Shown: positions 19,001 to 27,164 of the stretch, one piece after another | How positions within the stretch are numbered: the first letter of the stretch is position 1 | How the letters are laid out: each line of letters opens with the position of its first letter | Made by a program: the position numbers and the translations under genes | Assembly: GCF_017876405.1 (NCBI RefSeq) | Contig: NZ_JAGINW010000001.1 | Coordinates: 9,251,203 to 9,315,202 of the forward strand | DNA: 64,000 nt | DNA from: Kibdelosporangium banguiense | GTDB lineage: Bacteria > Actinomycetota > Actinomycetes > Mycobacteriales > Pseudonocardiaceae | Direction of reading: 5' to 3' | Notes under the pieces: model-generated | Told to the model about the DNA's origin: nothing | Database searches by the model: none | The model's input: the letters and a program-made list of their open reading frames with translations, nothing else

Positions 19001-19688
19001 GCGGGGACGCCACCGGCAGGTCGGCATACCAGTCGTAGAAGGAAAGCAGCGTGCCGCCGATCAGGGAGTGGTACCGCGTGCCAGCCGCGAAGGAGGCCAT
19101 CGACATGGCCGGGATCGGCGAGAATCCCACCACCCGGTCCGGCCCGTGGGCCTTGGTCGTGTAGACGTGGGCGGCCGCGACGATCTCGATAGCCTCGTCC
19201 CAGCTCGCCCGGACGAACCCGCCTTTCCCCCGAGCACGTTTATAGGTCCGCGCGCGCTCCGGATCGGACGTGATCTCCGCCCACGCGGCGACGGGGTCGC
19301 CAAGCCGCTGCTTGGCCTCCCGCCACATCTCCAGCAAAACGCCCCGCACGTAGGGATAGCGGACGCGGGACGGCGAGTAGATGTACCAGGAGAACGACGC
19401 ACCTCGGGGACAGCCACGTGGCTCGTACTCCGGGGAGTCAGGCCCGATGGAGGGATAGTCCGTGGCCTGGTGTTCCCACGTGATCAGGCCGTCCTTGACG
19501 AACACCTGCCACGAGCAGGAACCCGTGCAGTTGACGCCGTGGGTGGACCGAACCACTTTGTCGTGTGCCCATCTGTCCCGGTAGAACCGGTCCCATTCCG
19601 CCGGGTCGATCTGGTGCAGGGTGCGGCCGTCGGCGGACACCTCGGCGCGCCGGAGGAAGCGCCGGACTGAGTGCAGTGGATCGGTCAT
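16050..19688 (-). CDS. narG: respiratory nitrate reductase alpha subunit (molybdopterin)
   Basis: 1212 residues, normal length. The FS0 cluster ligands are His50, Cys54, Cys58 and Cys93 (E. coli NarG 49, 53, 57, 92), in THGVNCTGSCSW and EPRGCPRG. The Mo-bisMGD region follows (YLIMWGSNIPVTRTPDAHFL, with the SNIPVTR block). No Tat signal is present, so the enzyme faces the cytoplasm as expected for NarGHI. It reduces nitrate to nitrite during anaerobic respiration. The upstream region is shared with divergent narK and carries a DevR-like box 37 bases before the start. Confidence 0.97.
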   Translation of the reverse strand: MTDPLHSVRRFLRRAEVSADGRTLHQIDPAEWDRFYRDRWAHDKVVRSTHGVNCTGSCSWQVFVKDGLITWEHQATDYPSIGPDSPEYEPRGCPRGASFSWYIYSPSRVRYPYVRGVLLEMWREAKQRLGDPVAAWAEITSDPERARTYKRARGKGGFVRASWDEAIEIVAAAHVYTTKAHGPDRVVGFSPIPAMSMASFAAGTRYHSLIGGTLLSFYDWYADLPVASPQVWGDQTDVPEAADWWNSSYLIMWGSNIPVTRTPDAHFLTEARYRGTKVVAVSPDYADNVKHADDWLAPHPGTDGALAMAMGHVILTEFFRDRETPYFTDYVRRYTDLPFLVALEEREDGFQAGKFVTAADLGDDSEDSQFKTVLLDDTTGRTAVPNGSLGFRWAQSGKGHWNLDLGDVVPALSLYRWADEHVQVELPRFDIGDTEGGTTMRRGVPAMRIGGRLVTTVFDLLMAQYGVRRLELPGDWAESYSDASQPYTPAWAEEITSVPAATTVRIAREFARNAERSEGRSMIAMGAGTNHWFHSDTIYRAFLSLVLLTGCQGRNGGGWAHYVGQEKARPITGMQHLAFAFDWQRPTRHMAGTAFWYLATDQWRYEGFRADELASPLGKGSLRGKSFADCNAQAASLGWLPSHPTFNRNPLAFADEAAEAGRSVTDHVVAELKSGGLRFAAEDPDDPANFPRALTVWRANLLGSSGKGNEYFLRHLLGTDASVRSEPSPENLRPQDVEWHDDAPEGKLDLLTTIDFRMTSTALFADVVLPAATWYEKHDLSSTDMHPFVHAFNPAIAPPWQARTDYDAFLTLADKFSELAKDHLGTRTDVLAIPLTHDTPDELAQPGGRVLDWRRGECEPVPGRTMPKLITIERDYAAVGDRMRSIGPLLDKLGTTTKGITYNVEPELAYLRSQNGVRPDGQPSLATAEHMCEAILALSATTNGRLASQGFRTLERRTGTELADLAEEHEGKRITFEDTKKGPQPVITSPEWSGSETGGRRYSAFVINVERDKPWHTLTGRQQFFVDHDWMIELGEQLPVYRPPLNMYRHFGDQELGDGRAEVTVRYLTPHSKWSIHSEYQDNAHMLALSRGGPTIWMSTVDASKIGVADNDWIEAYNRNGVVVARAVVSHRMPEGTVFMYHAKDRNVNVPQAEVSGKRGGMHNSLTRLLLKPSHLIGGYGQFTYAFNYYGPTGNQRDEVTVIRRRSQEVTY

Positions 19689-19724
19689 GGACTGCAGTCC
19701 AGCCGAGCGGCGCGATGTCCGACT

Positions 19725-19739
19725 AGGGCCTTATGCCCC
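19725..19739. promoter_or_regulatory. DevR/DosR-like box between narG and narK
   Basis: AGGGCCTTATGCCCC on the plus strand; read from the minus strand GGGGCATAAGGCCCT, against the DevR consensus GGGACTTNNGGCCCT with two mismatches. It continues left as GACTAGGGCC, the same 10-mer found at the devR-like promoter box at 25359. It lies 36-51 bases before narG and about 100 bases before narK. Confidence 0.6.
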
Positions 19740-19840
19740 GGGCCGCTACCGGCTTTGGGCGTGTTTCCGCAGGCCTCAGTCCTCCTACCGGATCGCTCCC
19801 GGACGTCCCAGGCTCAGTCGCGGATGCCGGATCACACGGG

Positions 19841-21064
19841 ATGGACGACATGGTGAACGCTGACAGGGAAAAGCAGCGCGCGGGCCGGGCGTGGCTCATG
19901 CTCGGCATGGCGACGCTCGGTTTCGCGCTGAACTTCTGGGCCTGGGCACTGCTCAGCCCACTCGGTCCCCGCTTGAAGGACTACCTGGCGCTGAGCACGT
20001 TCCAGCAAGCACTTGTTGTCGCAGTGCCGGTCGTGGTCGGCGCGCTGGGCCGGATCCCCGTCGGAGCGCTGACCGACCGATTCGGCGGACGCGTCATGTT
20101 CCCGCTGGTCTCCGCCACGACGATCGTGCCCGTCCTGTTCCTCGGCCTCGGCGGCCAGAACACAATCGGCACACTGCTCGTCGGCGGCTTCTTCCTCGGT
20201 ATCGGCGGCACCGCGTTCGCCGTCGGTGTCCCGTTCGTCAGCGCCTGGTTCCCACCACGACAGCGCGGCCTGGCCATCGGCATCTTCGGCGCAGGCATGG
20301 GAGGGACCGCGATCAGCGCGCTGACCACCGTCGATCTGACCGACTCGCTCGGCACATCCGCACCCTTCCTGCTGACCGCAACCATCCTGGCGCTCTACGC
20401 GGCCGTAGCCGCCGTCGTTCTCCGCGACGCTCCCGGCCGGACCGCCCCGACCACGTCCCTCGCTCAACGGCTCAAGGCAACCCTTCGTCTACCCACGACC
20501 TGGGACGCCGCAGCCGTCTACACACTGACGTTCGGCGGCTACGTCGCGTTCTCGGTCTACCTCCCCGCATACCTGCGGACCGCGTACCAACTGTCAGCCG
20601 CGGACGCCGCCAACCGGATGGCCGGATTCGTCCTGCTCGCAGTCGTCATGCGTCCGATAGGCGGTTGGCTGTCCGACCGCTTCGGTCCTGTCCGGATCCT
20701 CGCCGGCTCACTCGGTGTCGTGGCAGTCGGCGCACTCCTGCAAAGTTTCACATTCCCGCTCATGCCGCTGGGCACGACGGCCTTCCTCACTATGGCCGCC
20801 GCTCTGGGTGCAGGCAGCGGCGCCACATTCGCACTCGTCGCCCTGCTGGCCCCACCCGACAAAGTCGGTGCTGTCACAGGCTTCGTGGGCGCCGCGGGAG
20901 GACTCGGCGGCTTCGTCCCGCCATTGATCATGGGAGCCGTCTACGGCCAGTTCGGCAGCTACGCCCTAGGACTCTCCGCACTCGCCGTCGTCGCAGCCGC
21001 CGCCCTCATGTTCACCGCCACCACCGTCCGACGCGCCGCAACAACCCGCGTCCAACCAACCTGA
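19841..21064 (+). CDS. narK: nitrate/nitrite transporter, MFS NarK type
   Basis: About 407 residues from the ATG at 19841 (an alternative ATG is at 19850). Twelve transmembrane helices in the major facilitator pattern, with GRIPVGALTDRFGGR after helix 2 and a matching RPIGGWLSDRFGPVR in the second half. The NarK glycine-rich signature is visible twice (GAGMGGTAISAL and GFVGAAGGLGGFVPP). It would import nitrate or exchange it for nitrite next to the divergent nitrate reductase operon. A SulP gene follows after 21 bases and is probably co-transcribed. Confidence 0.92.
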   Translation: MDDMVNADREKQRAGRAWLMLGMATLGFALNFWAWALLSPLGPRLKDYLALSTFQQALVVAVPVVVGALGRIPVGALTDRFGGRVMFPLVSATTIVPVLFLGLGGQNTIGTLLVGGFFLGIGGTAFAVGVPFVSAWFPPRQRGLAIGIFGAGMGGTAISALTTVDLTDSLGTSAPFLLTATILALYAAVAAVVLRDAPGRTAPTTSLAQRLKATLRLPTTWDAAAVYTLTFGGYVAFSVYLPAYLRTAYQLSAADAANRMAGFVLLAVVMRPIGGWLSDRFGPVRILAGSLGVVAVGALLQSFTFPLMPLGTTAFLTMAAALGAGSGATFALVALLAPPDKVGAVTGFVGAAGGLGGFVPPLIMGAVYGQFGSYALGLSALAVVAAAALMFTATTVRRAATTRVQPT

Positions 21065-21085
21065 CGGAACCCGCAGGAGGCTCTG

Positions 21086-22792
21086 GTGATGACAGAGTCT
21101 CCGCGCCGGAACTTCATACCGGCTGGCCTGCGGCTGCTGCGGCACTATCAGCGCAGTTGGCTGCGGCCTGACGTGCTCGCCGGGATCACGGTCGCCGCGT
21201 ACCTGGTTCCCCAGGTCATGGCCTACGCCGATGTCGCGGGGCTGGCCCCGGTCGTCGGGCTCTGGGCCGTTATCGGTTCCCTGCTGGTGTACACGGTGTT
21301 CGGTTCCTCGCGTCAACTGTCGGTGGGGCCGGAGTCGACCACGGCGCTCATGACCGCCGTGACGGTCGCGCCCTTGGCCGCCGGTGATCCGGCCCGGTAC
21401 GCCACCCTGGCCACGACACTCGCGCTGCTGGTCGGCGTCCTGTGCCTGCTCGGCGCCGCTGCCCGGCTCGGCTTTCTCGCTGACCTGCTGTCGCGGCCTG
21501 TGCTCGTCGGCTACATGGCGGGCGTCGCCGTCATCATGATCGTCGGCCAGCTCGGCAAGATCACCGGTGCGCCGGTCGCCGGCGAGTCGGTCATCGACCG
21601 CGTCAGCTCGATCGCCGACCAGGTCGACCGGATCCACGCCCCGACCTTGATCCTTGCCGGTGGCATGCTCGCCTTCCTGTTCATCGTCGGCAGGCTGCTG
21701 CCCAAGCTGCCGGTCCCGCTGTTCGCGGTGCTGCTCGCGACAGCCGTCACAGTGCTGTTCTCGCTGCGCGATCTTGGGATCCAGGTGATCGGTACCGTCC
21801 CGGCCGGGATCCCGACACCGGGCCTGCCCGCAGTGTCCGGTGTGGACCTTGCCGCGCTGGTACTACCTGCCATCGGGGTCATGATGGTCGGCTATTCCGA
21901 CAACGTCCTCACTGCACGATCGTTCGCCACCCGCAACTCCTACCGCATCGACGCGAACGCCGAAATGCTCGCCCTCGGCACAGCCAACATCGCCGCCGGA
22001 TTGCTGCGCGGATTCCCGGTCAGCAGCAGCGCGAGCCGGACCGCGATCGGCGACAGCCTGGGCAGCCGGTCGCAGGTCCACTCGCTGGTGGCCGTCGGCG
22101 CGGTCGTGCTGGTGCTCCTGGTCGGCGGACCCGTCCTCACCGCGTTCCCGACCGCAGCACTCGGCGCACTGGTCATCTACGCCGCGGTACGCCTGATCGA
22201 ACTGGGCGAATTCCGCCGGATCGGCACATTCCGGCGCAGCGAACTGGCACTCGCACTGGCCACCACCGCAGGCGTGCTGCTCGTCGACGTGCTCTACGGC
22301 GTTCTCGTCGCCATCGGACTGTCCATTCTCGACCTACTCCGGCGGCTCGCCCGGCCACACGACGGTATCCTCGGCGAAGTCCCCGGCGTCGCCGGCATGC
22401 ACGACATCGACGACTACCCACGCGCCACAAGGATCCCCGGCCTCGTCGTCTACCGCTACGACGCACCACTGTGCTTCGCCAACGCGGACAACTTCCGCCA
22501 CCGCGCACTGGCCGCGGTCGAAGACTCCCCCACACCTGTCACATGGTTCCTGCTCAACGCCGAAGCCAACGTCGAAGTCGACATCACCGCCGTGGACGCC
22601 CTCGAAGACCTACGAGCAGAGCTCACCAGACGCGGCATCGTGTTCGCGATGGCCAGAGTCAAACAGGACCTGCATGACGCGCTGGCCAAAGGCGGATTCG
22701 TCGAGCGAGTAGGAGACGACCGGATCTTCCCGACCCTGCCGACCGCGGTGGCGGCCTTCCGCCAATGGCACACCGAACAGTTCGGCCGCTGA
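21086..22792 (+). CDS. SulP-family anion transporter with STAS domain
   Basis: 568 residues. The membrane part (about 25-430) has the SulP opening DVLAGITVAAYLVPQVMAYADVAG split across helix 1 and 2, SSRQLSVGPESTTALM, and NIAAGLLRGFPVSSSASRTA. The C-terminal STAS domain (about 440-565) ends in a regulator-like fold. AGGAGG precedes the GTG/ATG pair at 21086/21089. SulP proteins carry sulfate, bicarbonate or other anions. In Mycobacterium tuberculosis a SulP gene (Rv1739c) likewise lies next to narK2 of the DosR regulon. The substrate here is unknown. Confidence 0.92.
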   Translation: MMTESPRRNFIPAGLRLLRHYQRSWLRPDVLAGITVAAYLVPQVMAYADVAGLAPVVGLWAVIGSLLVYTVFGSSRQLSVGPESTTALMTAVTVAPLAAGDPARYATLATTLALLVGVLCLLGAAARLGFLADLLSRPVLVGYMAGVAVIMIVGQLGKITGAPVAGESVIDRVSSIADQVDRIHAPTLILAGGMLAFLFIVGRLLPKLPVPLFAVLLATAVTVLFSLRDLGIQVIGTVPAGIPTPGLPAVSGVDLAALVLPAIGVMMVGYSDNVLTARSFATRNSYRIDANAEMLALGTANIAAGLLRGFPVSSSASRTAIGDSLGSRSQVHSLVAVGAVVLVLLVGGPVLTAFPTAALGALVIYAAVRLIELGEFRRIGTFRRSELALALATTAGVLLVDVLYGVLVAIGLSILDLLRRLARPHDGILGEVPGVAGMHDIDDYPRATRIPGLVVYRYDAPLCFANADNFRHRALAAVEDSPTPVTWFLLNAEANVEVDITAVDALEDLRAELTRRGIVFAMARVKQDLHDALAKGGFVERVGDDRIFPTLPTAVAAFRQWHTEQFGR

Positions 22793-22843
22793 CAGACGCG
22801 AGGTGCAGGCCTGGCAAATGGGTGCCGCTCGGCCCTGCTGCAC

Positions 22844-22858
22844 GGGACTTTCGCCCCT
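22844..22858 (+). promoter_or_regulatory. DevR/DosR-like box upstream of the flavoprotein gene
   Basis: GGGACTTTCGCCCCT, one mismatch from GGGACTTNNGGCCCT. It is centred about 77 bases before the start of the pyridoxamine-oxidase-like gene at 22928. Confidence 0.65.
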
Positions 22859-22927
22859 GCGTCCATCCGGGTGTGGGCACGCATCCTCGATGGCAAGCAG
22901 TCGCACCTTCTTGGTTGGGAGCAAGCA

Positions 22928-23356
22928 ATGTCAGCTCGATCAGAACTCGAGGTCCTGGACCGGGAGCAGTGCCTGGAGCTGTTACCGACTGTGCGAGTCG
23001 GGCGCCTGGTGTTCACCGAGAACGCCCTGCCCGCCGTGCAACCGGTCAACTTCCGGCTGTATGAAGGCCAGATCGTGATCCGGGTGGCAGGCGGCGCGAA
23101 ACTACGAGCCGCCTCCGGCAACGCTGTGGTGGCCTTCCAGGCCGACGAACTGGATCCCGACCTGCGCGCCGGCTGGAGCGTGACCGTTGTCGGGCACGCG
23201 CAGCTGATCTTCGACACCGACGAGCTCGTGGAGCTTTCCGGCGTCTGGCTCCAGCCATGGGTGACCGGCAGGCGGGACCACTTCATCCGGATCCAGACCG
23301 AGAAGGTGACCGGACGGCGGCTCCACGCTCCCGCGGACCTCCCGGCCCCGATCTGA
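22928..23356 (+). CDS. pyridoxamine 5'-phosphate oxidase-like FMN-binding protein
   Basis: 142 residues from the ATG at 22928 (GGGAG 7 bases upstream). The split-barrel pattern is clear: LDREQCLELLPTVRVGRLVFTE, then LPAVQPVNFRLYEGQIVIRV, then WSVTVVGHAQLI and RRDHFIRIQTEKVTGRRL. Proteins of this type bind FMN or F420 and many belong to DosR regulons. The gene has its own DevR-like box and lies 83 bases before the sensor kinase, with which it is probably transcribed. The precise redox partner is not predictable. Confidence 0.85.
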   Translation: MSARSELEVLDREQCLELLPTVRVGRLVFTENALPAVQPVNFRLYEGQIVIRVAGGAKLRAASGNAVVAFQADELDPDLRAGWSVTVVGHAQLIFDTDELVELSGVWLQPWVTGRRDHFIRIQTEKVTGRRLHAPADLPAPI

Positions 23357-23439
23357 CGACGGGCACAAGGTCGCGACGGCGGTATCAGAGCGATAGCCTC
23401 GCTGGTCGAGGAGCCTGCTCGACCAAGGTGAGGTATGCG

Positions 23440-25194
23440 GTGAGCGAAGAGTCGGCTGATCGGGCGTTCCCCGATTTGAAGCAGTTGCGGCTGGACGCGC
23501 TGCTGCGTGAGCTGATGGACCGGGCGGCCGAGGTGCTGGAGTCCCAGGATCGGATCCATCGTCTGCTGGATGCCGTGGTCACGGTGGCCAGCGATTTGTC
23601 GTTGCCGGATGTGCTGCGCCGGATCGTGCAGTCGTCGATCGACCTGGTCGGGGCCCGGTACGCCGCGATGGGCGTACTGGCGCCGGAGGGCACCAGCCTG
23701 CAGGAGTTCATCTACATCGGTATCGACGACCAGCGGCGCGAGCTGATCGGCGACCTGCCGCACGGCAAGGGCATCCTCGGGCTGCTGATCAACCACCCAG
23801 AACCGATCCGCATGCCGGACCTGCACAAACACCCCCAGTCATACGGTTTCCCGCCCAACCATCCGCCGATGAAGTCGTTCCTCGGCGTGCCCGTCCGGGT
23901 GCGTGGAGCCGTCTTCGGCAACCTGTACCTGACGGAGAAGAAAGGCAACGACGAGTTCACCGAAGAGGACCAGACAGTGGTGATCGCGCTGGCCGCCGCG
24001 GCCGGTATCGCGATCGAGAACGCGCGCCTGTTCGCACACAGCCAGCAGCGGGAAACCTGGTTGCAGGCCTCAACGGAACTCAACAGCGCACTCATGACCG
24101 GCCAGACCACCAACGGGGCCCTGAAACTGGTCGCACGCCGGGCCGCCGAGGTCTCCGGCGCACCGCTCGTCACCATCGCCATGCCCGATGACACCGGCGA
24201 GCACCTGACCATCGAGGTCGTGGACAACCCAAGCGCCGCGGAACTCATCGGCCAGCAGGTCACGGTCGCCAACAGTCTGATCGGCGGCGTGTTCGCCAGC
24301 GGCGAGCCACGCATCGTGCCGAACCCGGCGCAGGCCTCGTCCGCGCTCTCAGAGCTCGACTGGGCCGACGAACCGCCGGCAATCCTGCAGGAGCTGGGCT
24401 CGACGCTCATCGTGCCGCTCGCGGCCGGCCAGCACGTGCTCGGTGTGTTGTCGATCGCCAAGCACCGCAGCCAGACCCCGTTTCTGGACGTCGACCTGCA
24501 GATGGTGCAGACCTTCGCCGCGCATGCCGCGTTGGCGATCGAGTACGCCCGGGCGCAGGAGTACCGGCAGCGGCTGATCGTGTTCGAGGACCGCGACCGG
24601 ATCGCGCGTGACCTGCACGACCAGGTCATCCAGCGGCTGTTCGCGATCGGCCTCGGCCTGCAGGGCCTGTCCCGGCTGATGGTCAAACCCGACCTCGGCC
24701 GCCGGGTGGCCGGGTTCGTCGAGGAGATCGACCAGACCATCCGCGAGATCCGCCGCAGCATCTTCTCCCTGCAGGAAGACCCTGGCACCGGGCCGGTCAG
24801 CCTGCGCGGCGAGCTGCTGCGGGTGATCCAGGAAGGCGCCGGCGCACTCGGTTTCGAGCCCACGGTGAACATGGACGGCCCGCTGGACAGCCTGGTCCCC
24901 GACGACCTGCGCCCCGACGTCCTGGCAACACTGCGGGAAACGCTGTCCAACGCCGCCCGGCACGCCCAGGCCAGCACTGTCCTGATCACGATCAACGTCG
25001 ACCGGGAGGGACGCGGCCTCAAGCTGGCGATCAAGGACGACGGCAAAGGCATGCCCGGAGAACCCCAGCGCCACAGTGGCCTGGCCAACATCACCGAACG
25101 AGCCAACCGATGGCACGGCACCTGCGACATCGACACCGCCGTCGGTAGCGGAACCACCATCACCTGGACAGTCCCACTACCGACGCAGGATTAG
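23440..25194 (+). CDS. devS: DosS/DevS-type heme-GAF sensor histidine kinase
   Basis: 584 residues (M. tuberculosis DosS has 578). Order: GAF-A (about 50-185), GAF-B (205-365), HisKA_3 dimerisation with DRIARDLHDQVIQRLFAIGL, and an HATPase_c domain (ETLSNAARHAQAS, DDGKGMPGE, GLANITERA). The proximal heme ligand His149 of DosS is conserved as His141 in FPPNHPPM, and distal Tyr171 as Tyr163 in GNLYLTEKK, both at the same spacing of 22. A gas-sensing (O2/NO/CO) role is therefore well supported. AAGGTGAGG fits the GTG at 23440 better than the GTG at 23428. The cognate regulator follows at 25498. A 7-bp hairpin (23404-23424) precedes the gene. Confidence 0.92.
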   Translation: MSEESADRAFPDLKQLRLDALLRELMDRAAEVLESQDRIHRLLDAVVTVASDLSLPDVLRRIVQSSIDLVGARYAAMGVLAPEGTSLQEFIYIGIDDQRRELIGDLPHGKGILGLLINHPEPIRMPDLHKHPQSYGFPPNHPPMKSFLGVPVRVRGAVFGNLYLTEKKGNDEFTEEDQTVVIALAAAAGIAIENARLFAHSQQRETWLQASTELNSALMTGQTTNGALKLVARRAAEVSGAPLVTIAMPDDTGEHLTIEVVDNPSAAELIGQQVTVANSLIGGVFASGEPRIVPNPAQASSALSELDWADEPPAILQELGSTLIVPLAAGQHVLGVLSIAKHRSQTPFLDVDLQMVQTFAAHAALAIEYARAQEYRQRLIVFEDRDRIARDLHDQVIQRLFAIGLGLQGLSRLMVKPDLGRRVAGFVEEIDQTIREIRRSIFSLQEDPGTGPVSLRGELLRVIQEGAGALGFEPTVNMDGPLDSLVPDDLRPDVLATLRETLSNAARHAQASTVLITINVDREGRGLKLAIKDDGKGMPGEPQRHSGLANITERANRWHGTCDIDTAVGSGTTITWTVPLPTQD

Positions 25195-25497
25195 TACCGG
25201 CATATCTGACAACGGAAATGTCGCCGACATTGCCCCTAGTTGTGGGCCTGGTCGTTCAGGGGCATCCGCCATCGACAAGCAGGGCCTTTCCGACCTGAGC
25301 CGGTACAGAAGCATCAGCACGACCCCGGAAGTGTCCTTTGTGCCGACGACGACCGCTCGACTAGGGCCATTCGGCCCTAGTCTGGCTGGCAGGCGGCCCT
25401 ATCCGCGATCGCCGCAGGTCCGGCACGGTGAACTCGGCAAACAACCGTCACGCAGTAGCGTCGGCATTGCCGAATTGCCGATGAAGAGGAGCAGACC
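25195..25497. promoter_or_regulatory. intergenic region between sensor and regulator genes
   Basis: 303 bases with no gene. It contains a strong palindromic DevR-like box (25359-25382), listed separately, and a weaker look-alike near 25323-25337. This suggests that the regulator gene has its own autoregulated promoter rather than depending only on read-through from the kinase gene. Confidence 0.6.
25359..25382. promoter_or_regulatory. palindromic DevR/DosR-like box upstream of the response regulator gene
   Basis: An inverted repeat with 10-bp arms, GACTAGGGCC and GGCCCTAGTC, around the spacer ATTC. The inner 15 bases (25364-25378) read GGGCCATTCGGCCCT, two mismatches from the DevR consensus. 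It is centred about 127 bases before the ATG at 25498. Confidence 0.7.
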
Positions 25498-26151
25498 ATG
25501 GGCATCTCGGTTTTCCTGCTCGACGACCACGAAGTCGTCCGCCGGGGACTGCGGCAACTGCTGGAAGCCGAGCCGGACATCGAGGTCATCGGTGAGGCAG
25601 GCACCGCCGCCCAGGCCATCGCCCGTATCCCCGCGCTGCGGCCGGACGTGGCCATCCTCGACGTCCGCCTGCCGGACGGCGAAGGCGTCACGGTCTGTCG
25701 CGACATCCGCGCCGCCGTCGAACCCCCACCGGCGTGCCTGATGCTCACCTCGTACGCCGACGACGAAGCCCTCTTCAGCGCCATCATGGCCGGCGCCGCC
25801 GGATACATGCTCAAACAAGTCAGCGGCAACGACCTCGTCGGCGCCATCCGCACGCTGGCCGCAGGCGGCTCACTACTCGACGCCGGCGTCACCGCCACAG
25901 TCCTCAACCGCCTACGCAGCGGCGGCGAACAGGAAGACCCCCGCTACGCATCCCTCAGCCCACAGGAACGCCGCATCCTCGACCTCATCGCCGAAGGCAT
26001 GACCAACCGCCAGATCGCCGCCCAGCTCTACCTCGCCGAGAAAACCGTCAAGAACTACGTCTCCTCCCTGCTCCACAAACTCGGCTTCGAACGCCGCACC
26101 GAAGCCGCCGTCTACGCCACCCGCCGACGCGACGAGCAGAAATCGTCCTGA
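25498..26151 (+). CDS. devR: DosR/DevR-type NarL-family response regulator
   Basis: 217 residues (DosR has 217). The receiver domain begins VFLLDDHEVVRRGLRQLLE; the phosphoacceptor is Asp55 in VAILDVRLPDGEG, followed by MLTSYADDEAL and the conserved Lys in YMLKQV. The LuxR-type HTH at about 145-205 reads LSPQERRILDLIAEGMTNRQ and AEKTVKNYVSSLLHKLGFER, nearly the DosR recognition helix. GAGGAG precedes the ATG. The five DevR-like boxes in the island are its likely targets, including its own promoter. Confidence 0.95.
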   Translation: MGISVFLLDDHEVVRRGLRQLLEAEPDIEVIGEAGTAAQAIARIPALRPDVAILDVRLPDGEGVTVCRDIRAAVEPPPACLMLTSYADDEALFSAIMAGAAGYMLKQVSGNDLVGAIRTLAAGGSLLDAGVTATVLNRLRSGGEQEDPRYASLSPQERRILDLIAEGMTNRQIAAQLYLAEKTVKNYVSSLLHKLGFERRTEAAVYATRRRDEQKSS

Positions 26152-26193
26152 CTGGCCGGCTTCTGAGTAGCTGACCAATGCCCTTACCGCACA

Positions 26194-26208
26194 GGGACTT
26201 CCGACCCA
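26194..26208 (+). promoter_or_regulatory. DevR/DosR-like box upstream of the DoxX fragment
   Basis: GGGACTTCCGACCCA, two mismatches from GGGACTTNNGGCCCT, 58 bases before the ATG at 26266. The box is well preserved although the gene it served is truncated. Confidence 0.6.
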
Positions 26209-26265
26209 ATCGATCTCGTCTCGGCACCGACAGGATGGTGTCCGACAACTGATTAGGAGGTCCTC

Positions 26266-26448
26266 ATGTCCATCCACGAGGCCCCGGTCAACGATTGCCT
26301 GCAGGTCTCCCCGCACCAGGCCGCGGACACCGCACCGGCACACGGCGCGGTGATGACGACAACCGCGGGCAAAGTCACCGCGATCCTGCGGATCACCACC
26401 GGACTCGTCTTCCTATGGGCGTTCCTGGACAAGACATTCGGCCTGGGT
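26266..26448 (+). pseudogene. DoxX-family membrane protein, 5' fragment
   Basis: The first 61 residues are intact and end in the first DoxX helix (ILRITTGLVFLWAFLDKTFG). A normal DoxX protein continues for at least another 100 residues with three more helices. After FGLG the frame runs directly into the reverse complement of a phosphoketolase gene and stops at 26520. AGGAGG lies before the ATG. In DosR-type clusters such proteins are redox-associated membrane subunits. The truncation makes this copy non-functional. Confidence 0.75.
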
Positions 26449-26450
26449 TT

Positions 26451-27080
26451 GGACGCGTGCTCGTCAGGCGCGAAATACAGCAAGTTGTCGTTGTTCAACG
26501 CCATCGCGTCACGCAGATAGCCGCCGAGCGCGCGAGTCGCCTCAGCCGGATGCTTGATGTCCACTGTGTACTTCCGCCAGTCCGGCAGGCGCAGGTCCTT
26601 CTGTACCAGGCCGTGTGCGATGGGGTTGGCGCTCATCCGTAGGTCGCCCACCGGATGCCAGTATCGAACCAGAGCCGCGGGCGTGCCGTCGGTGTCGAAC
26701 AGCTCACCGGGCTGATAAGACTGCAGCCGTGCCCCGCAGCATCGCGGCCAGGTCTTCGCGCGGCAGCCGGGACAGCACGGTCGGATTGGCGATCTTGTAG
26801 CCGTTCAGGTGCAGGATCGGCAGCACCGCGCCATCGGTCGCTGGGTCGAGGAACGCCGGCGCATGCCAGCTCGTGGCCAACGGGCCCGTCTCTGCCTCAC
26901 CGTCGCCGATCACACAGGCCACGATCAGGTCAGGGTTGTCCAGCGCGGCTCCGGTGGCGTGCGCCAGCGCGTAACCCAGCTCACCGCCCTCATGAATGGA
27001 TCCGGGCAGGTGGGCTGAGGCGTGGCTGGGCACGCCACCAGGGAAGGAGAACTGACGGAACAGCTCGCGCAGTCCAGTTC
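26451..27080 (-). pseudogene. xfp: phosphoketolase remnant with internal deletion and both ends missing
   Basis: Two collinear pieces of a phosphoketolase. The first (27080-26731) covers LRELFRQFSFPGG, HLPGSIHEGGELGYALAH, CVIGDGEAETGPLATSWH (thiamine-diphosphate region) and LHLNGYKIANPTVLSRL, ending at LRG. The second (26726-26451, another frame) covers LQSYQPGELFD, GDLRMSANP and LRLPDW, ending at FAPDEHAS. Compared with bifidobacterial phosphoketolase, about 100 residues are lost between them, plus about 150 at the N-terminus and 300 or more at the C-terminus. Phosphoketolase would make acetyl phosphate for the acetate kinase encoded nearby; here it is dead. Confidence 0.85.
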
Positions 27081-27164
27081 GCCGTCCGGTCCCGCAGCAG
27101 ACTGCGTCTTCTGCACGCCGCGCCACTACCAGGCGCCCCCGCCGTACCGGCAGTTGTCGACCCC

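Noticed and set aside
17922..19670. A 582-codon plus-strand frame opposite narG
   Set aside because: narG is unmistakable on the minus strand; the opposite frame is long only because of high GC at third positions.
23712..25163. A 483-codon minus-strand frame opposite the sensor kinase
   Set aside because: Ser/Arg/Pro-rich antisense text with no domain; the kinase on the plus strand is complete.
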